In this document: positions 45,612-54,047 of the stretch, piece by piece
Numbering within the stretch: the stretch's first letter is position 1
Layout of the letters: every line of letters starts with the position of its first letter
Source of the DNA: Ruegeria atlantica
Lineage (GTDB): Bacteria > Pseudomonadota > Alphaproteobacteria > Rhodobacterales > Rhodobacteraceae
DNA length: 64,000 nt
Reading direction: 5' to 3'
Assembly: GCF_013032455.1 (NCBI RefSeq)
Contig: NZ_WQCF01000006.1
Span: forward strand, 207,040 to 271,039
The notes under the pieces: generated by a model
Told to the model about the DNA's origin: nothing
The model's input: the letters and a program-made list of their open reading frames with translations, nothing else
Databases searched by the model: none
Position numbers and translations under genes: made by a program

Positions 45612-46661
45612 TTACTGACGCGGGAGGAAAGCGTTGGTTTTCCACAGGTCGTAGCCGTCACGGAATTCTTTCATGTCGGCCAGGACTTTCGCAAAATAGG
45701 CGTCGTTTGCTGCTTCTTCTGCGGCAACTTCTTCCCAAGTCGCACGGAAGGTATCCAGCATCTCGGGCGACCATTGCTTGATGGTGACACCGTTGTTTTC
45801 AACATTGTCGATCAGAGCCGCGTGCTGGATGGCTTCACCTTCGGCAAAGCTGTCAGCCATCGAAGCCTTACAGGCGCTTTCGATGATCGCCTTGTGCTGG
45901 TCGCTGGTTTCATTCCAGACGTCCTTGTTGATCAGCAGTTCGAACACGGTCGCTTGCTGGTGCCAGCCGGGGAAGTAGTTGAACTTCACCAGCTTGTGGA
46001 AGCCCAGACGCGCGTCAATGGCTGGCATCGAGAACTCGGTCGCGTCGATGGCGCCTTTTTCCAGCGCGGGGAATATCTCACCACCCGGCAGCAGCGAGGT
46101 CGCCACGCCCAGTTTCTGCATCACCTTACCGCCCAGACCGAAGAAACGCATCTTCAGTCCGTTCAGGTCTTCAGGCGCGTTGATCTCGGATGCGAACCAG
46201 CCCGAAGTTTCAGGCGCAATGATCGCGCAAGGCAGAACGTGGACGTTATAGCCAGCCTGATCATACATCTCTTGATACAGCGTCAAACCGTTGCCGTAGT
46301 ACAGCCACGCCATGTATTCGCCCGCCTCAGGACCGAAGGGAACCGCAGAAAACAGCGGTGCAGCCGGGATTTTACCCGCCCAGTACCCAGCCGTGGTGTA
46401 GCCCGAGTTGATCTTGCCTGTGGACACAGCGTCCAGAATTTCGAACGGCGGAACCAGTTTGCCCGGCTCATACACTTTCATCTTCAGCGTGCCGCCAGAC
46501 ATCACGTTCAGCTGTTCGGCCACACGCGGGATCGGCGACCCGAGGCCCGGCAGCTCAGTCGAAAAAGCAATCGGTGTTTTCAGCAGCAGCTTGTCAGCGG
46601 CAACCGCAGGTGCGGCCAGTAGGCTGGCTGCCACGGCGAGGCTCGTCAGGGTCTTTTTCAT
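45612..46661 (-). CDS. TRAP transporter substrate-binding protein DctP
   Basis: Periplasmic receptor of 349 residues. The signal peptide is MKKTLTSLAVAASLLAAPAVA, cleaved near AVAA. Mature motifs: IAFSTELPGLGSPIPRVAEQ, GYWAGKIPAAPLFSAVPFGP and MRFFGLGGKVMQKLGVA, typical of the TakP/DctP group for alpha-keto and hydroxy acids. The start ATG follows GGAGGAG. First gene of the lactate operon; operator sites lie upstream. Confidence 0.92.
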   Translation of the reverse strand: MKKTLTSLAVAASLLAAPAVAADKLLLKTPIAFSTELPGLGSPIPRVAEQLNVMSGGTLKMKVYEPGKLVPPFEILDAVSTGKINSGYTTAGYWAGKIPAAPLFSAVPFGPEAGEYMAWLYYGNGLTLYQEMYDQAGYNVHVLPCAIIAPETSGWFASEINAPEDLNGLKMRFFGLGGKVMQKLGVATSLLPGGEIFPALEKGAIDATEFSMPAIDARLGFHKLVKFNYFPGWHQQATVFELLINKDVWNETSDQHKAIIESACKASMADSFAEGEAIQHAALIDNVENNGVTIKQWSPEMLDTFRATWEEVAAEEAANDAYFAKVLADMKEFRDGYDLWKTNAFLPRQ

Positions 46662-46997
46662 AAAATCTCCTCCAGGGTTGGTCGGGGTATCTACCCCAAT
46701 CAATGGCGCAGGCTCTTCCAGCGCCGCTCCGGTGGTAAACTAACTTTACCATTACAAACCAGTCAACAATTTTATTTACCACTGGCATTCTTCCATTATT
46801 AAACGCACGACTTCGAGAAGAAGTTTGTCACTGAGTTTAAAAAAGCAGTTAGAAAATAATTCTCACTGTTTCTTCAGTGAAATCATAATACTGCCGCATT
46901 CAGTGCGAGCCTCCTGTGTCGCTTGAATATTCGTCCAATATGGTTATATTTATTTACCAGTAACCTTTGAGCTGGCAGCTATTTAAGGCAAACCGTC
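46662..46997. promoter_or_regulatory. Divergent control region of lactate operon with TTTACCA operators
   Basis: This 336-base gap separates dctP and the GntR regulator. TGGTAAA-CTAAC-TTTACCA (46733-46751) is a perfect 7-bp inverted repeat 72 bases before dctP. TTTATTTACCA occurs twice more, at 46771-46781 and 46949-46959, the latter 38 bases before the regulator start. The TGGT/ACCA cores fit the FadR/LldR operator style. No coding region was seen. Confidence 0.65.
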
Positions 46998-47774
46998 ATG
47001 AGCCCCTCAGCAATATTTGAACCTGTTGGACACGAATCGCTGGCCGACGCCGTGGTGGCGCAGATCGAGGACTTGATTGCCTCGGGCATTCTGAAACAGG
47101 GGCGCAAACTGCCATCTGAAAGGGATCTGGCCGAGATGTTGCGCGTGTCCCGCCCAAAGTTGCGCGAGGCTCTGGCCATTCTGGAAGAACGCGGTCTAGT
47201 TACAACTCAGCATGGGGAAGGCACCTTTGTCGCCGCCCTGACCGGCCAAGCGATGATGCCCGCACTTCTGGCGCTGTACGAACGGCATGAGCCCGCCTTT
47301 TTCGACTATCTAGAATACCGGCGCGAGCAAGAGAGTTTTGCGGCCCGCTTGGCAGCACGGCGGGCAACCAAAGCGGACAAAGAGCGGATCGAAGAAATTC
47401 TGACCGAAAATGAGCGTGCCTGGCGGGACAACGATACTAAAGCCGCACAGGAAGCTGACTTTGCTCTGCATTCGGCAATCGTGGACGCCAGTCAAAATGC
47501 GACCCTGATCCATATCATGGCTTCGATCTATGAACTCACCCGAAGAGGTGTATTCTACAACCGCGACTTTCTGAAAACGATTGACGGTACAGGGCGCCAA
47601 CTTTTGGCGCAGCACTTGGAACTGGGTCGGGCAGTAATCGACGGAGATGAAGAACGCGCCGCCAAAGCTGCCACCGATCATATCGATTTTGTCGAAGAGT
47701 CCTTCAGATTGGGTATCGAACGCAGCCGCCGCGAAGCCATGGCCGAAAAGCGCCGATTGTTATCTGAACGGTAA
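46998..47774 (+). CDS. GntR-family regulator, LldR/PdhR-like
   Basis: Regulator of 258 residues. The winged helix (LPSERDLAEMLRVSRPKLREALAILEERG region) is followed by an FCD domain beginning at FFDYLEYRREQESFAARLAA, a mark of PdhR/LldR-type sensors of pyruvate or lactate. It is divergent from the lactate TRAP operon and almost certainly controls it. The N-terminus HESLADAVVAQIEDLIASG is standard for the FadR subfamily. Confidence 0.88.
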   Translation: MSPSAIFEPVGHESLADAVVAQIEDLIASGILKQGRKLPSERDLAEMLRVSRPKLREALAILEERGLVTTQHGEGTFVAALTGQAMMPALLALYERHEPAFFDYLEYRREQESFAARLAARRATKADKERIEEILTENERAWRDNDTKAAQEADFALHSAIVDASQNATLIHIMASIYELTRRGVFYNRDFLKTIDGTGRQLLAQHLELGRAVIDGDEERAAKAATDHIDFVEESFRLGIERSRREAMAEKRRLLSER

Positions 47775-47827
47775 CTTTCGAAACCGCGCAAATCGCCATG
47801 AAGTGGTGAACGGCCGACGCCAAAGCA

Positions 47828-48256
47828 TTATGGACGATCAACCGCCACTGTAAGCGTGATCTCGACAGTGGCATTTGACGGTAGGGATGAAACCCCAATC
47901 GCCGCACGGCTGCCAATACTGGCCGCGCCCAATTCTTCCGCCAGATACTCCGAAGCAAAATTCGCCACCTGAGGATGCGCGGCAAAGCCCGGCTCACAAT
48001 TCAGAAAGACCTGGAGTTGCAGGATCACTCCCAGCTTCTCACCTTTGGTCAGGCCTGAGCGTGCTGCCATCAGCGCATTCTGCGCCGCCAAGCGAACGGC
48101 TTCACGGTGCTGATCCGGTGTATCGTTTACCTTGATTGCACCGGAAAACAACAACTTGCCGTCCTGACGCGGTGTCATCCCCGAGGTAAAGACAATATCC
48201 CCGTACCGTGCGACCGGATTGTAAAATCCTTGGGGCGGTGGAACCTTGAGCGTCAT
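47828..48256 (-). CDS. RidA-family enamine/imine deaminase-like protein
   Basis: Protein of 142 residues of the YjgF/RidA superfamily. NPVARYGDIVFTSGMTPRQDGKL is the N-terminal beta region, and the carboxylate-binding Arg is probably that of SRAAIGVSSLP. RidA proteins hydrolyse reactive enamines or imines from PLP enzymes. It overlaps the upstream aminotransferase gene by 4 bases, so it may clear that enzyme's intermediates. Confidence 0.83.
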   Translation of the reverse strand: MTLKVPPPQGFYNPVARYGDIVFTSGMTPRQDGKLLFSGAIKVNDTPDQHREAVRLAAQNALMAARSGLTKGEKLGVILQLQVFLNCEPGFAAHPQVANFASEYLAEELGAASIGSRAAIGVSSLPSNATVEITLTVAVDRP

Positions 48257-49467
48257 TGCTTGTACCTTTCAACCATAGTCACGATCCGCTTAGCCGCCGC
48301 AACGGCCTTTGCGTGGTCTTGCGAAAAGTTCAGGCGAACGCTGTTGGCGGTCCAGGGTGCAAACTCAGAACCTGGGGTGACAATAACGCCTGCCTGCAGA
48401 CGAAGTAGCCGCACAAAATCAACCGGCGATACAGTCAGTTCCGGTAGCCGCGGAAACAGGTAACTTCCCGCCTGAGGTATTGTTGTCGGCAGACCTGCCG
48501 AGTTGAAAATCTGTAGCAGATCGTCGCGAATGGCCTGATGTTGCGCGACCCGATCCGCCATCCAGCCTTCGGGCTCATTAAACCAAGTCTCTAGCACGCG
48601 TTGATTGTACCCCGCCGCCCGCAGCGACACGACGGCCTGCAATTTCTCCATCCGGTCGACGATCGCAGCTGTTCCGAATGCCACACCTAGTCGAAAACCG
48701 CTGAGTGACTCGGTTTTGGATGGGCCCATGATTGTGATGACATTCTTGGGGCAAGTGTCGCAGGCGCGAAAATGGGTGAACTGCGCGTCAGAATATAGCA
48801 GGCGGGAATACAGTTGGTCGGCAACTACGGTGACACTGTATTGCGCCGCAAGTTTGGCCATCGCCTGAATCTCGTGCTGAGAATATACGAAACCGGTCGG
48901 GTTGTTCGGGTTCGAAAAAACCAAAACCTCTGCCCCACCCTGAAATGCCTGCTCAAGCGCCTCAAGATCAAGCCCGGTCTCATCATCTGCCCCCTGATAG
49001 CGCAGGCCAACAGGTAAAATGGTGCCTCCAAAAAAGGTAACCAGTTTACGATTGGCAAAATAATCAGGCTCGATAATGGCTACCTTAGTGCCCGTATCGA
49101 CCGTAGCCCCAAGCGCCAGAAACAAAGCGCCCTGAGTGCCCGGGGTGATGATCAGCTCATGTACCGGATCAACCGGCGCACCCGTGAATGCAGCAAGCCG
49201 CCGGGCGACACCATCGCGGATTTCAGCCAGACCCCGATATTCGGTATAGGCCTGACAACCACCCGCGTCGTATCCTTCGTTCCAAATCTCGCGGGCGCCG
49301 GGCGTCGGCGCATGCGCATCTACATCACCGTGTGAAAAATCCACCGGCTCACCGGGCAAAACGTCGCCCACCATAATGGTATGTAGATGCCCGTCGTCGT
49401 GCCGCGCTTCCTGTCCGGGGGCATTCTCGGTCGCCATTTTCGCAAATTTCTCAAGAATATTCGGCAT
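48253..49467 (-). CDS. Class I/II PLP-dependent aminotransferase
   Basis: Fold-type I aminotransferase of 404 residues. LIITPGTQGALFLALGA marks the PLP phosphate region, FSNPNNPTGFVYSQHEI the Asn/Pro motif, VVADQLYSRLLY the Asp and Tyr, PSKTESLSGFRLG the PLP lysine, and VRLNFSQD the carboxylate Arg. I start at MPNILEK because the ATG follows AGGTGG; the GTG 3 codons upstream would overlap that site. Substrate unknown. Forms an operon with the RidA gene. Confidence 0.85.
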   Translation of the reverse strand: MPNILEKFAKMATENAPGQEARHDDGHLHTIMVGDVLPGEPVDFSHGDVDAHAPTPGAREIWNEGYDAGGCQAYTEYRGLAEIRDGVARRLAAFTGAPVDPVHELIITPGTQGALFLALGATVDTGTKVAIIEPDYFANRKLVTFFGGTILPVGLRYQGADDETGLDLEALEQAFQGGAEVLVFSNPNNPTGFVYSQHEIQAMAKLAAQYSVTVVADQLYSRLLYSDAQFTHFRACDTCPKNVITIMGPSKTESLSGFRLGVAFGTAAIVDRMEKLQAVVSLRAAGYNQRVLETWFNEPEGWMADRVAQHQAIRDDLLQIFNSAGLPTTIPQAGSYLFPRLPELTVSPVDFVRLLRLQAGVIVTPGSEFAPWTANSVRLNFSQDHAKAVAAAKRIVTMVERYKQ

Positions 49468-49708
49468 CAATTCCACCTATTTTCAGATGTTATCACTCTG
49501 GGGTCACGTCGCCTCGAAATGGGTACAAGGCGGAAAATCTCGGTTCGTTTGCGAATACGACACGGGTCGGGAAACTGACGCCCGCTATGGCTGTGTAGCG
49601 TATTAGAAGCCATGGAAAAGCTCTTCGCAAAAGCTTGGTAAAACGATCCAGACAACTGGGATAGAAGGGTGATCAGGCCTTGGACCATAAAGAACGCCCC
49701 ATCTCGGA

Positions 49709-50605
49709 TCATCGGATCACAGCATCCGTTTCGGTCGCCATCTGCAAAAGCCAATCCTGAAAAAGACGAACAGCAGGGGTTACCGATTTCTCTTGCAATT
49801 TGGCGTAGTAGGCCCAAGGGCTGTCCAGATCAATTTCCAGCGGCTCGACCAGCAGCCCCCGATCCACATAGGACCGTACCAGTGATTTCGGCAACGCGAC
49901 ACATCCCAGAGATTTCGCCGCCAGCTCTAACGCGAGGTTGGACACATTGGTTCGCTGCCCCTCTTTGAGGTTCAGATCTTCAAGACCGAACGCGGCAGCG
50001 ATTTTTTCCCAATAGGCGGGGCGGCCAAGGATATGTATCAGCGGCGCGTCGTCCAGTTGTTCGGGATGGGTCAAAGGATCCCCATTGACCGTAAATCCGG
50101 GGGCGCAAACCACGGTCAGCTTGTCCACCCACAAGCGCGTCAGCCCATCCGCCACATCATCCACATGGTTGATCGTGATAGATACATCCGACACGTTTGG
50201 CTCTACATCCGTCCAGATCGTGCCGTGAACAGTCAGGGCAATATCCGGGTGCTCCTGTGAAAACCCCTGAATGACGTTCGGCAACCAATTCTCTGCCAGG
50301 CTGATCGGGCACGAGACGACTACGGTGCGGGTATGCGAGCGCAGCACAATCGATTGTGTGGCCGCGTCGATCTCTTGCAGCGCGTGGCGCACGGACGGCA
50401 GGTAGGCCCTGCCGACATCGGTCAGGGACAAGGAACGCGGGTGGCGAACGAAAAGGGGCCGTTTGATGAACTCTTCCAGCGACCGCACGTGATTGCTGAC
50501 AGCGGACTGGGTGCAGTTCAGCTCTTCCGCCGCGCTTGTGAAGCTCAGATGCCGAGCGGCCGCCTCAAAGGAACGGAGAAAGGACAGGTGAGGCAGGTTC
50601 ATCAT
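49709..50605 (-). CDS. GcvA-like LysR-family regulator
   Basis: LysR regulator of 298 residues. The winged helix reads LSFTSAAEELNCTQSAVSNHVRSLEE (shown in two blocks in the gene), and NLPHLSFLRSFEAAARH is the usual GcvA/AmpR-type opening. Two start codons in a row (MMN). It stands between the aminotransferase operon and the divergent MmgE/PrpD gene (225 bases apart), which is its likeliest target. The 49468-49708 gap on its downstream side shows no gene. Confidence 0.85.
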   Translation of the reverse strand: MMNLPHLSFLRSFEAAARHLSFTSAAEELNCTQSAVSNHVRSLEEFIKRPLFVRHPRSLSLTDVGRAYLPSVRHALQEIDAATQSIVLRSHTRTVVVSCPISLAENWLPNVIQGFSQEHPDIALTVHGTIWTDVEPNVSDVSITINHVDDVADGLTRLWVDKLTVVCAPGFTVNGDPLTHPEQLDDAPLIHILGRPAYWEKIAAAFGLEDLNLKEGQRTNVSNLALELAAKSLGCVALPKSLVRSYVDRGLLVEPLEIDLDSPWAYYAKLQEKSVTPAVRLFQDWLLQMATETDAVIR

Positions 50606-50830
50606 ATTTGGCGTATTCCGAGGCTGATACTACATTGATTAAGCCGGTCAGAACGGACCCTCTAGTTCATTTGCGACTTTAGAATTGTCTTGTTCGCGGC
50701 ACAACGAAACTGACAACCACAATAAATCCAGCGCCATAGCCCAAGGATTGTTTTCGTGCCGCTTGGTTCAATTTCACCTAGATTGGATTGCAAGCATATT
50801 GTCCCAAACTCCAAGACAAGCAGGCTGGCT

Positions 50831-52186
50831 GTGGTGGAAACATTTCAAAAGGTTGCAGACTTCGCACTCGGCAGCACAGCTGGGGATATTCCGGATACGA
50901 CGCTGAATGCGGCGGCGCTGATGCTGTTGGATACATTAGGCATTACAATCGGGTCGGGTCCGATGACAGCGGGCACAATTGCACGGGAAGCGGCACTGGC
51001 GCTTTACGGCGCGGGTGAGGATACACTTGGCGCACGAATGTTGTTTGACGGTCGCCGGGTCAGCGTGGCCGGGGCGGCCTATGCCGCAGCCACCCAAACC
51101 GACAATCTAGACGGGCATGATGGGTACAACCCCACAAAAGGCCATATCGGTGTCGTTGTTATTCCTGCCCTTGCTGCTTTGGCTGAAACGGTTCCGGATT
51201 TCTCAGGGCCAGAAGCATTGGCAGCCGTGACCATCGGGTACGAGGTCGCCGGGCGTGCGGGCATCTCGCTGCACAATACCGCCAGCGATTACCACACCTC
51301 GGGCGCATGGAACGCTTTGGGGGTTGTTGCCGTCGCCGCACGTATGCGCGGACTTAGCCCGGAACAGATGCGAGAGGCGATGGGCATCGCCGAATATCAC
51401 GGCCCCCGCAGCCAGATGATGCGCGAGATTGCCAACCCCACCATGCTGCATGACGGCTCGGGCTGCGGCGCACTGGTAGGAATCTCGGCGGCAATATTGG
51501 CCGAGAAAGGCTTTACCGGAGCACCCGCCATCACCGTCGAGGCAGAGGAGGCCGCCCCGCACTGGCAAGACCTAGGCCAGTTCTGGCAGATGGAGCATCA
51601 ATATGTGAAGCCCTACCCGATCTGCCGATGGGCGCACGCTGCCATCGACGCCACTCGTTCGCTGATCAAAGAACATCATCTGAGCCATTCGGACATCGCC
51701 TCGGTTCAGGTCAACACGTTCCACGAAAGCGCCTGTCTATTCCAGGGTATGCCTGACGATACCTCAAAGGCGCAATATTCCCTGCCTTTTGCCGTCGCCA
51801 CGATGATGGCTTATGGGCGGATCGGTGTTGAACATATCACCGGGGCGGGACTGTCCGATCCTATGGTGGCGTCGATTATCGAACGCATTTCCGTGGCTGA
51901 AGACGCGCGCCATTCGAAACGTTTCCCCACAAGCCGCGTTGCCGATGTTAGCATGACGCTAAACAATGGGCGCGTGTTGAACTCGGGGGATGTCCACGCG
52001 CGCGGTGGCCCCGAAGCCCCAATGGATCAATCCGAAATCGTCGACAAATTCATGGAATTCGCCACGCCGTCCTTGGGCAAGGGCCGGGCCGCGGCCATTC
52101 GAGATGTAGCGCTAAGTTTAACTGATCCAACCTTAAAGTTTTCGGACCTAGGTGCACTGATCTATGACGCGCCCAAGTTCGGTTAG
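50831..52186 (+). CDS. MmgE/PrpD family protein
   Basis: Protein of about 451 residues in the MmgE/PrpD family (2-methylcitrate dehydratase, cis-aconitate decarboxylase and relatives). Helical domain features: NLDGHDGYNPTKGHIGVVVIPA (DNLDGHD and GHIG), AWNALGVVAVAARMRGLSPEQ and YVKPYPICRWAHAAIDA, with the conserved K and RWAH motifs. Start: GTG 50831, six bases after AGG; the frame opens at GTG 50756 without a ribosome site. Likely a dehydratase or decarboxylase of a polycarboxylate; part of the 50.8-59.3 kb cluster. Confidence 0.82.
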   Translation: MVETFQKVADFALGSTAGDIPDTTLNAAALMLLDTLGITIGSGPMTAGTIAREAALALYGAGEDTLGARMLFDGRRVSVAGAAYAAATQTDNLDGHDGYNPTKGHIGVVVIPALAALAETVPDFSGPEALAAVTIGYEVAGRAGISLHNTASDYHTSGAWNALGVVAVAARMRGLSPEQMREAMGIAEYHGPRSQMMREIANPTMLHDGSGCGALVGISAAILAEKGFTGAPAITVEAEEAAPHWQDLGQFWQMEHQYVKPYPICRWAHAAIDATRSLIKEHHLSHSDIASVQVNTFHESACLFQGMPDDTSKAQYSLPFAVATMMAYGRIGVEHITGAGLSDPMVASIIERISVAEDARHSKRFPTSRVADVSMTLNNGRVLNSGDVHARGGPEAPMDQSEIVDKFMEFATPSLGKGRAAAIRDVALSLTDPTLKFSDLGALIYDAPKFG

Positions 52187-52210
52187 CGAACTCCCAGGTG
52201 AAGCAAGCGG

Positions 52211-52792
52211 TCAGTCATCGCTTTTGTAATACCCGATCACATCGTTATCGGTTGTGGCGCCGAGCCCGTTGAGCAACCGGTTCGAGTAGTTGAAATAGGC
52301 GCAGACCTGATTGACCTCGAGGATTTCGCCATCCGAACACCCTTCGATTTTGAGCGCCTCAAAATCGGATTTTACCATTTTTCCCACATCGGTCGTAAGC
52401 TTGGCCGCATAACGCAAAAGCGCAAGTTCTTTACCCTCGAATTCATTCTCGGGCCGCTGCGCCTTGAGGGCTACAAAAATGCGGTCGCTGCGGGGCTGAT
52501 CCTTTAGCAAGTTGCGCACATTCATGAAATGATGGGTCAGAGAATAGGTGCAGTCATTCAGGATCGAGGTATAGCTGGCCACCACCTCAAGAAACCAAAA
52601 GGGCAGCACATTGTCTTTGGAATGCAGGACGGAACGATAAAGCGTCACGTGCCCGTTCATCGTCTCGGGCCGAAGTGAGTGAACGCGCATCACAGTGTCC
52701 ACGGTCCCATGAGGGGTCCGAGCCTTATCCAACAGCTCTTTCAGGCGGCCCTCGGCCTGTTCGTCCGAGACCATTTCGATCCAAGCGCTCAT
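52211..52792 (-). CDS. Carboxymuconolactone decarboxylase-like protein
   Basis: Protein of 193 residues of the CMD/AhpD-like family. The helical core is seen at PFWFLEVVASYTSILNDCTYSLTHHFMNV (blocks given separately), where only one Cys and the His remain of the AhpD C-x2-C-x3-H motif (DCTYSLTHH). It is therefore unlikely to be a disulfide peroxidase and may be a decarboxylase or hydrolase. The start ATG is 7 bases after GGAGA. Divergent from the NicX-like gene across a palindromic operator. Confidence 0.78.
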   Translation of the reverse strand: MSAWIEMVSDEQAEGRLKELLDKARTPHGTVDTVMRVHSLRPETMNGHVTLYRSVLHSKDNVLPFWFLEVVASYTSILNDCTYSLTHHFMNVRNLLKDQPRSDRIFVALKAQRPENEFEGKELALLRYAAKLTTDVGKMVKSDFEALKIEGCSDGEILEVNQVCAYFNYSNRLLNGLGATTDNDVIGYYKSDD

Positions 52793-52882
52793 TTCGGCGT
52801 CTCCTGTCTGTGATGGGATCATCATATGAACAACGGAACGCGGAGTGTCAGTAAAAAATTTTCCTGTGGCGACATTTTAGTG

Positions 52883-52900
52883 GATCACAGGAATGTGATC
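52883..52900. promoter_or_regulatory. Perfect inverted repeat operator GATCACA-GGAA-TGTGATC
   Basis: A 7-bp perfect inverted repeat with a 4-base spacer between two divergent genes of the catabolic cluster. It would lie inside an N-terminally extended open frame of the rightward gene, so it argues for the downstream start at 52940. The binding protein is unknown; the XRE-cupin or LysR regulators nearby are candidates. Confidence 0.6.
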
Positions 52901-52939
52901 AGTGTAAATTCTGACCGAACACTGTTGAAAGCCACGATC

Positions 52940-54046
52940 ATGAGAAACCCGGATTTGCGCACCGGAGCAGAAAACCTGTTGCTTGAATGTGGTGGCCTAA
53001 AGGCGGGTGACCGGTTGCTGGTACTCTGTGAAGATCCCAGCCTGGGGTATTACTATGCCGATCTCTGTCAGGCGGTTGTGGATTGCGCCCGGCAACACGG
53101 AATAGAAACATCTGTTCAGACCATTCCGTTTGACCCAATGGGCGGGGCGTTGCCAGATGGTCTGATCGCGTCAATGAAATCTGCCGATCGTACGTTGTTC
53201 TTGTCACGCACCGGGGATCAGATCCGCTTTGACGCCGGGATGAGCGACATTCGCCCTATCATGTCCTACGTGGTGGATGCGGGAATGCTGGCGTCAGGGT
53301 TTGGGCGGGCCGATTATTTTGGTTTTGTGGCGCTAAAGGATGCCGTGAATGCGCTAATGGCTACCGCGACACGGATTCAGGTCACATGCCCGTTGGGTAC
53401 GGATTTCTCCGGCCCCGGGGCAGCCTATCCAAAGGCGGGAGCAGCAGATGTCAGCGTAGCGCGGTTTCCAATGTCGGTATTTGCCCCGGTTCCGGCGCAA
53501 GGGTTTTCCGGCACTTTGATACAGGACGGATTTCTCGTGGGTACCGGGTCGAAGTTCTATGAACCCTACGGCTGCACATTGCGCGAACCACTTGCGGTAC
53601 ATTTCAAAGACAACACACTTACCGGGTTTTCGGGCCACCAGATGGACGTGCATTGTGCCACAATGCACTATGAAGCCGTCGGCAAAATGTTCGATCTGGA
53701 CCCGATGACAATGCACTCATGGCATGCGGGAATACACCCTGGATGTGCTTATCCCACCCCTGCGTATGAAAATTATGAACGCTGGAGCGGTTCGGCCTTC
53801 GGAAATCCCCGGCTGCTGCATTTCCACACCTGCGGAGATTACGCGCCGGGCGAAATTTCTCTGAATGTCCTGGACCCGACGATCCGGGTGGATGGTGTTG
53901 CCGTGTGGGACAAGGGCGTATTGCGACCGGAAACCATACCCGGAGGCGACGAAATTCTGGATCGGCACCCTTCGATTAAAGCAGTGTTTGACGCCCCTGA
54001 ACGGCAAGTTGGCCAAAGCTCTGACGGGCGCCTGTCGGCCAAGTAA
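52940..54046 (+). CDS. M29-peptidase-fold protein related to 2,5-dihydroxypyridine dioxygenase (NicX)
   Basis: Protein of 368 residues. The GAENLLLECGGLKAGDRLLVLCEDP opening (blocks LLLECGGLKAGDR and LLVLCED) and the GTDFSGPG and FHTCGDYAPGEISL regions resemble the aminopeptidase-T/NicX fold. NicX is an Fe(II) ring-cleaving dioxygenase using two His and one Asp. Here a His near residue 262 (SWHAGIHPG) fits the first His, and a later Asp in LNVLDPTI fits the Asp, but the second His seems absent, though HFH nearby might substitute. Function is thus uncertain. The start is MRNPDL at 52940, given the upstream operator; the open frame runs to ATG 52826. Confidence 0.65.
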   Translation: MRNPDLRTGAENLLLECGGLKAGDRLLVLCEDPSLGYYYADLCQAVVDCARQHGIETSVQTIPFDPMGGALPDGLIASMKSADRTLFLSRTGDQIRFDAGMSDIRPIMSYVVDAGMLASGFGRADYFGFVALKDAVNALMATATRIQVTCPLGTDFSGPGAAYPKAGAADVSVARFPMSVFAPVPAQGFSGTLIQDGFLVGTGSKFYEPYGCTLREPLAVHFKDNTLTGFSGHQMDVHCATMHYEAVGKMFDLDPMTMHSWHAGIHPGCAYPTPAYENYERWSGSAFGNPRLLHFHTCGDYAPGEISLNVLDPTIRVDGVAVWDKGVLRPETIPGGDEILDRHPSIKAVFDAPERQVGQSSDGRLSAK

Positions 54047-54047
54047 G

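Noticed and set aside
45486..46622. Plus-strand frame of 378 codons over dctP
   Set aside because: Antisense to a binding-protein gene with signal peptide, ribosome site and operon context; the composition is Arg/His-rich.
52826..52939. Upstream extension of the NicX-like gene
   Set aside because: Contains a perfect operator-like palindrome and lacks family resemblance; a downstream ATG fits the family length.
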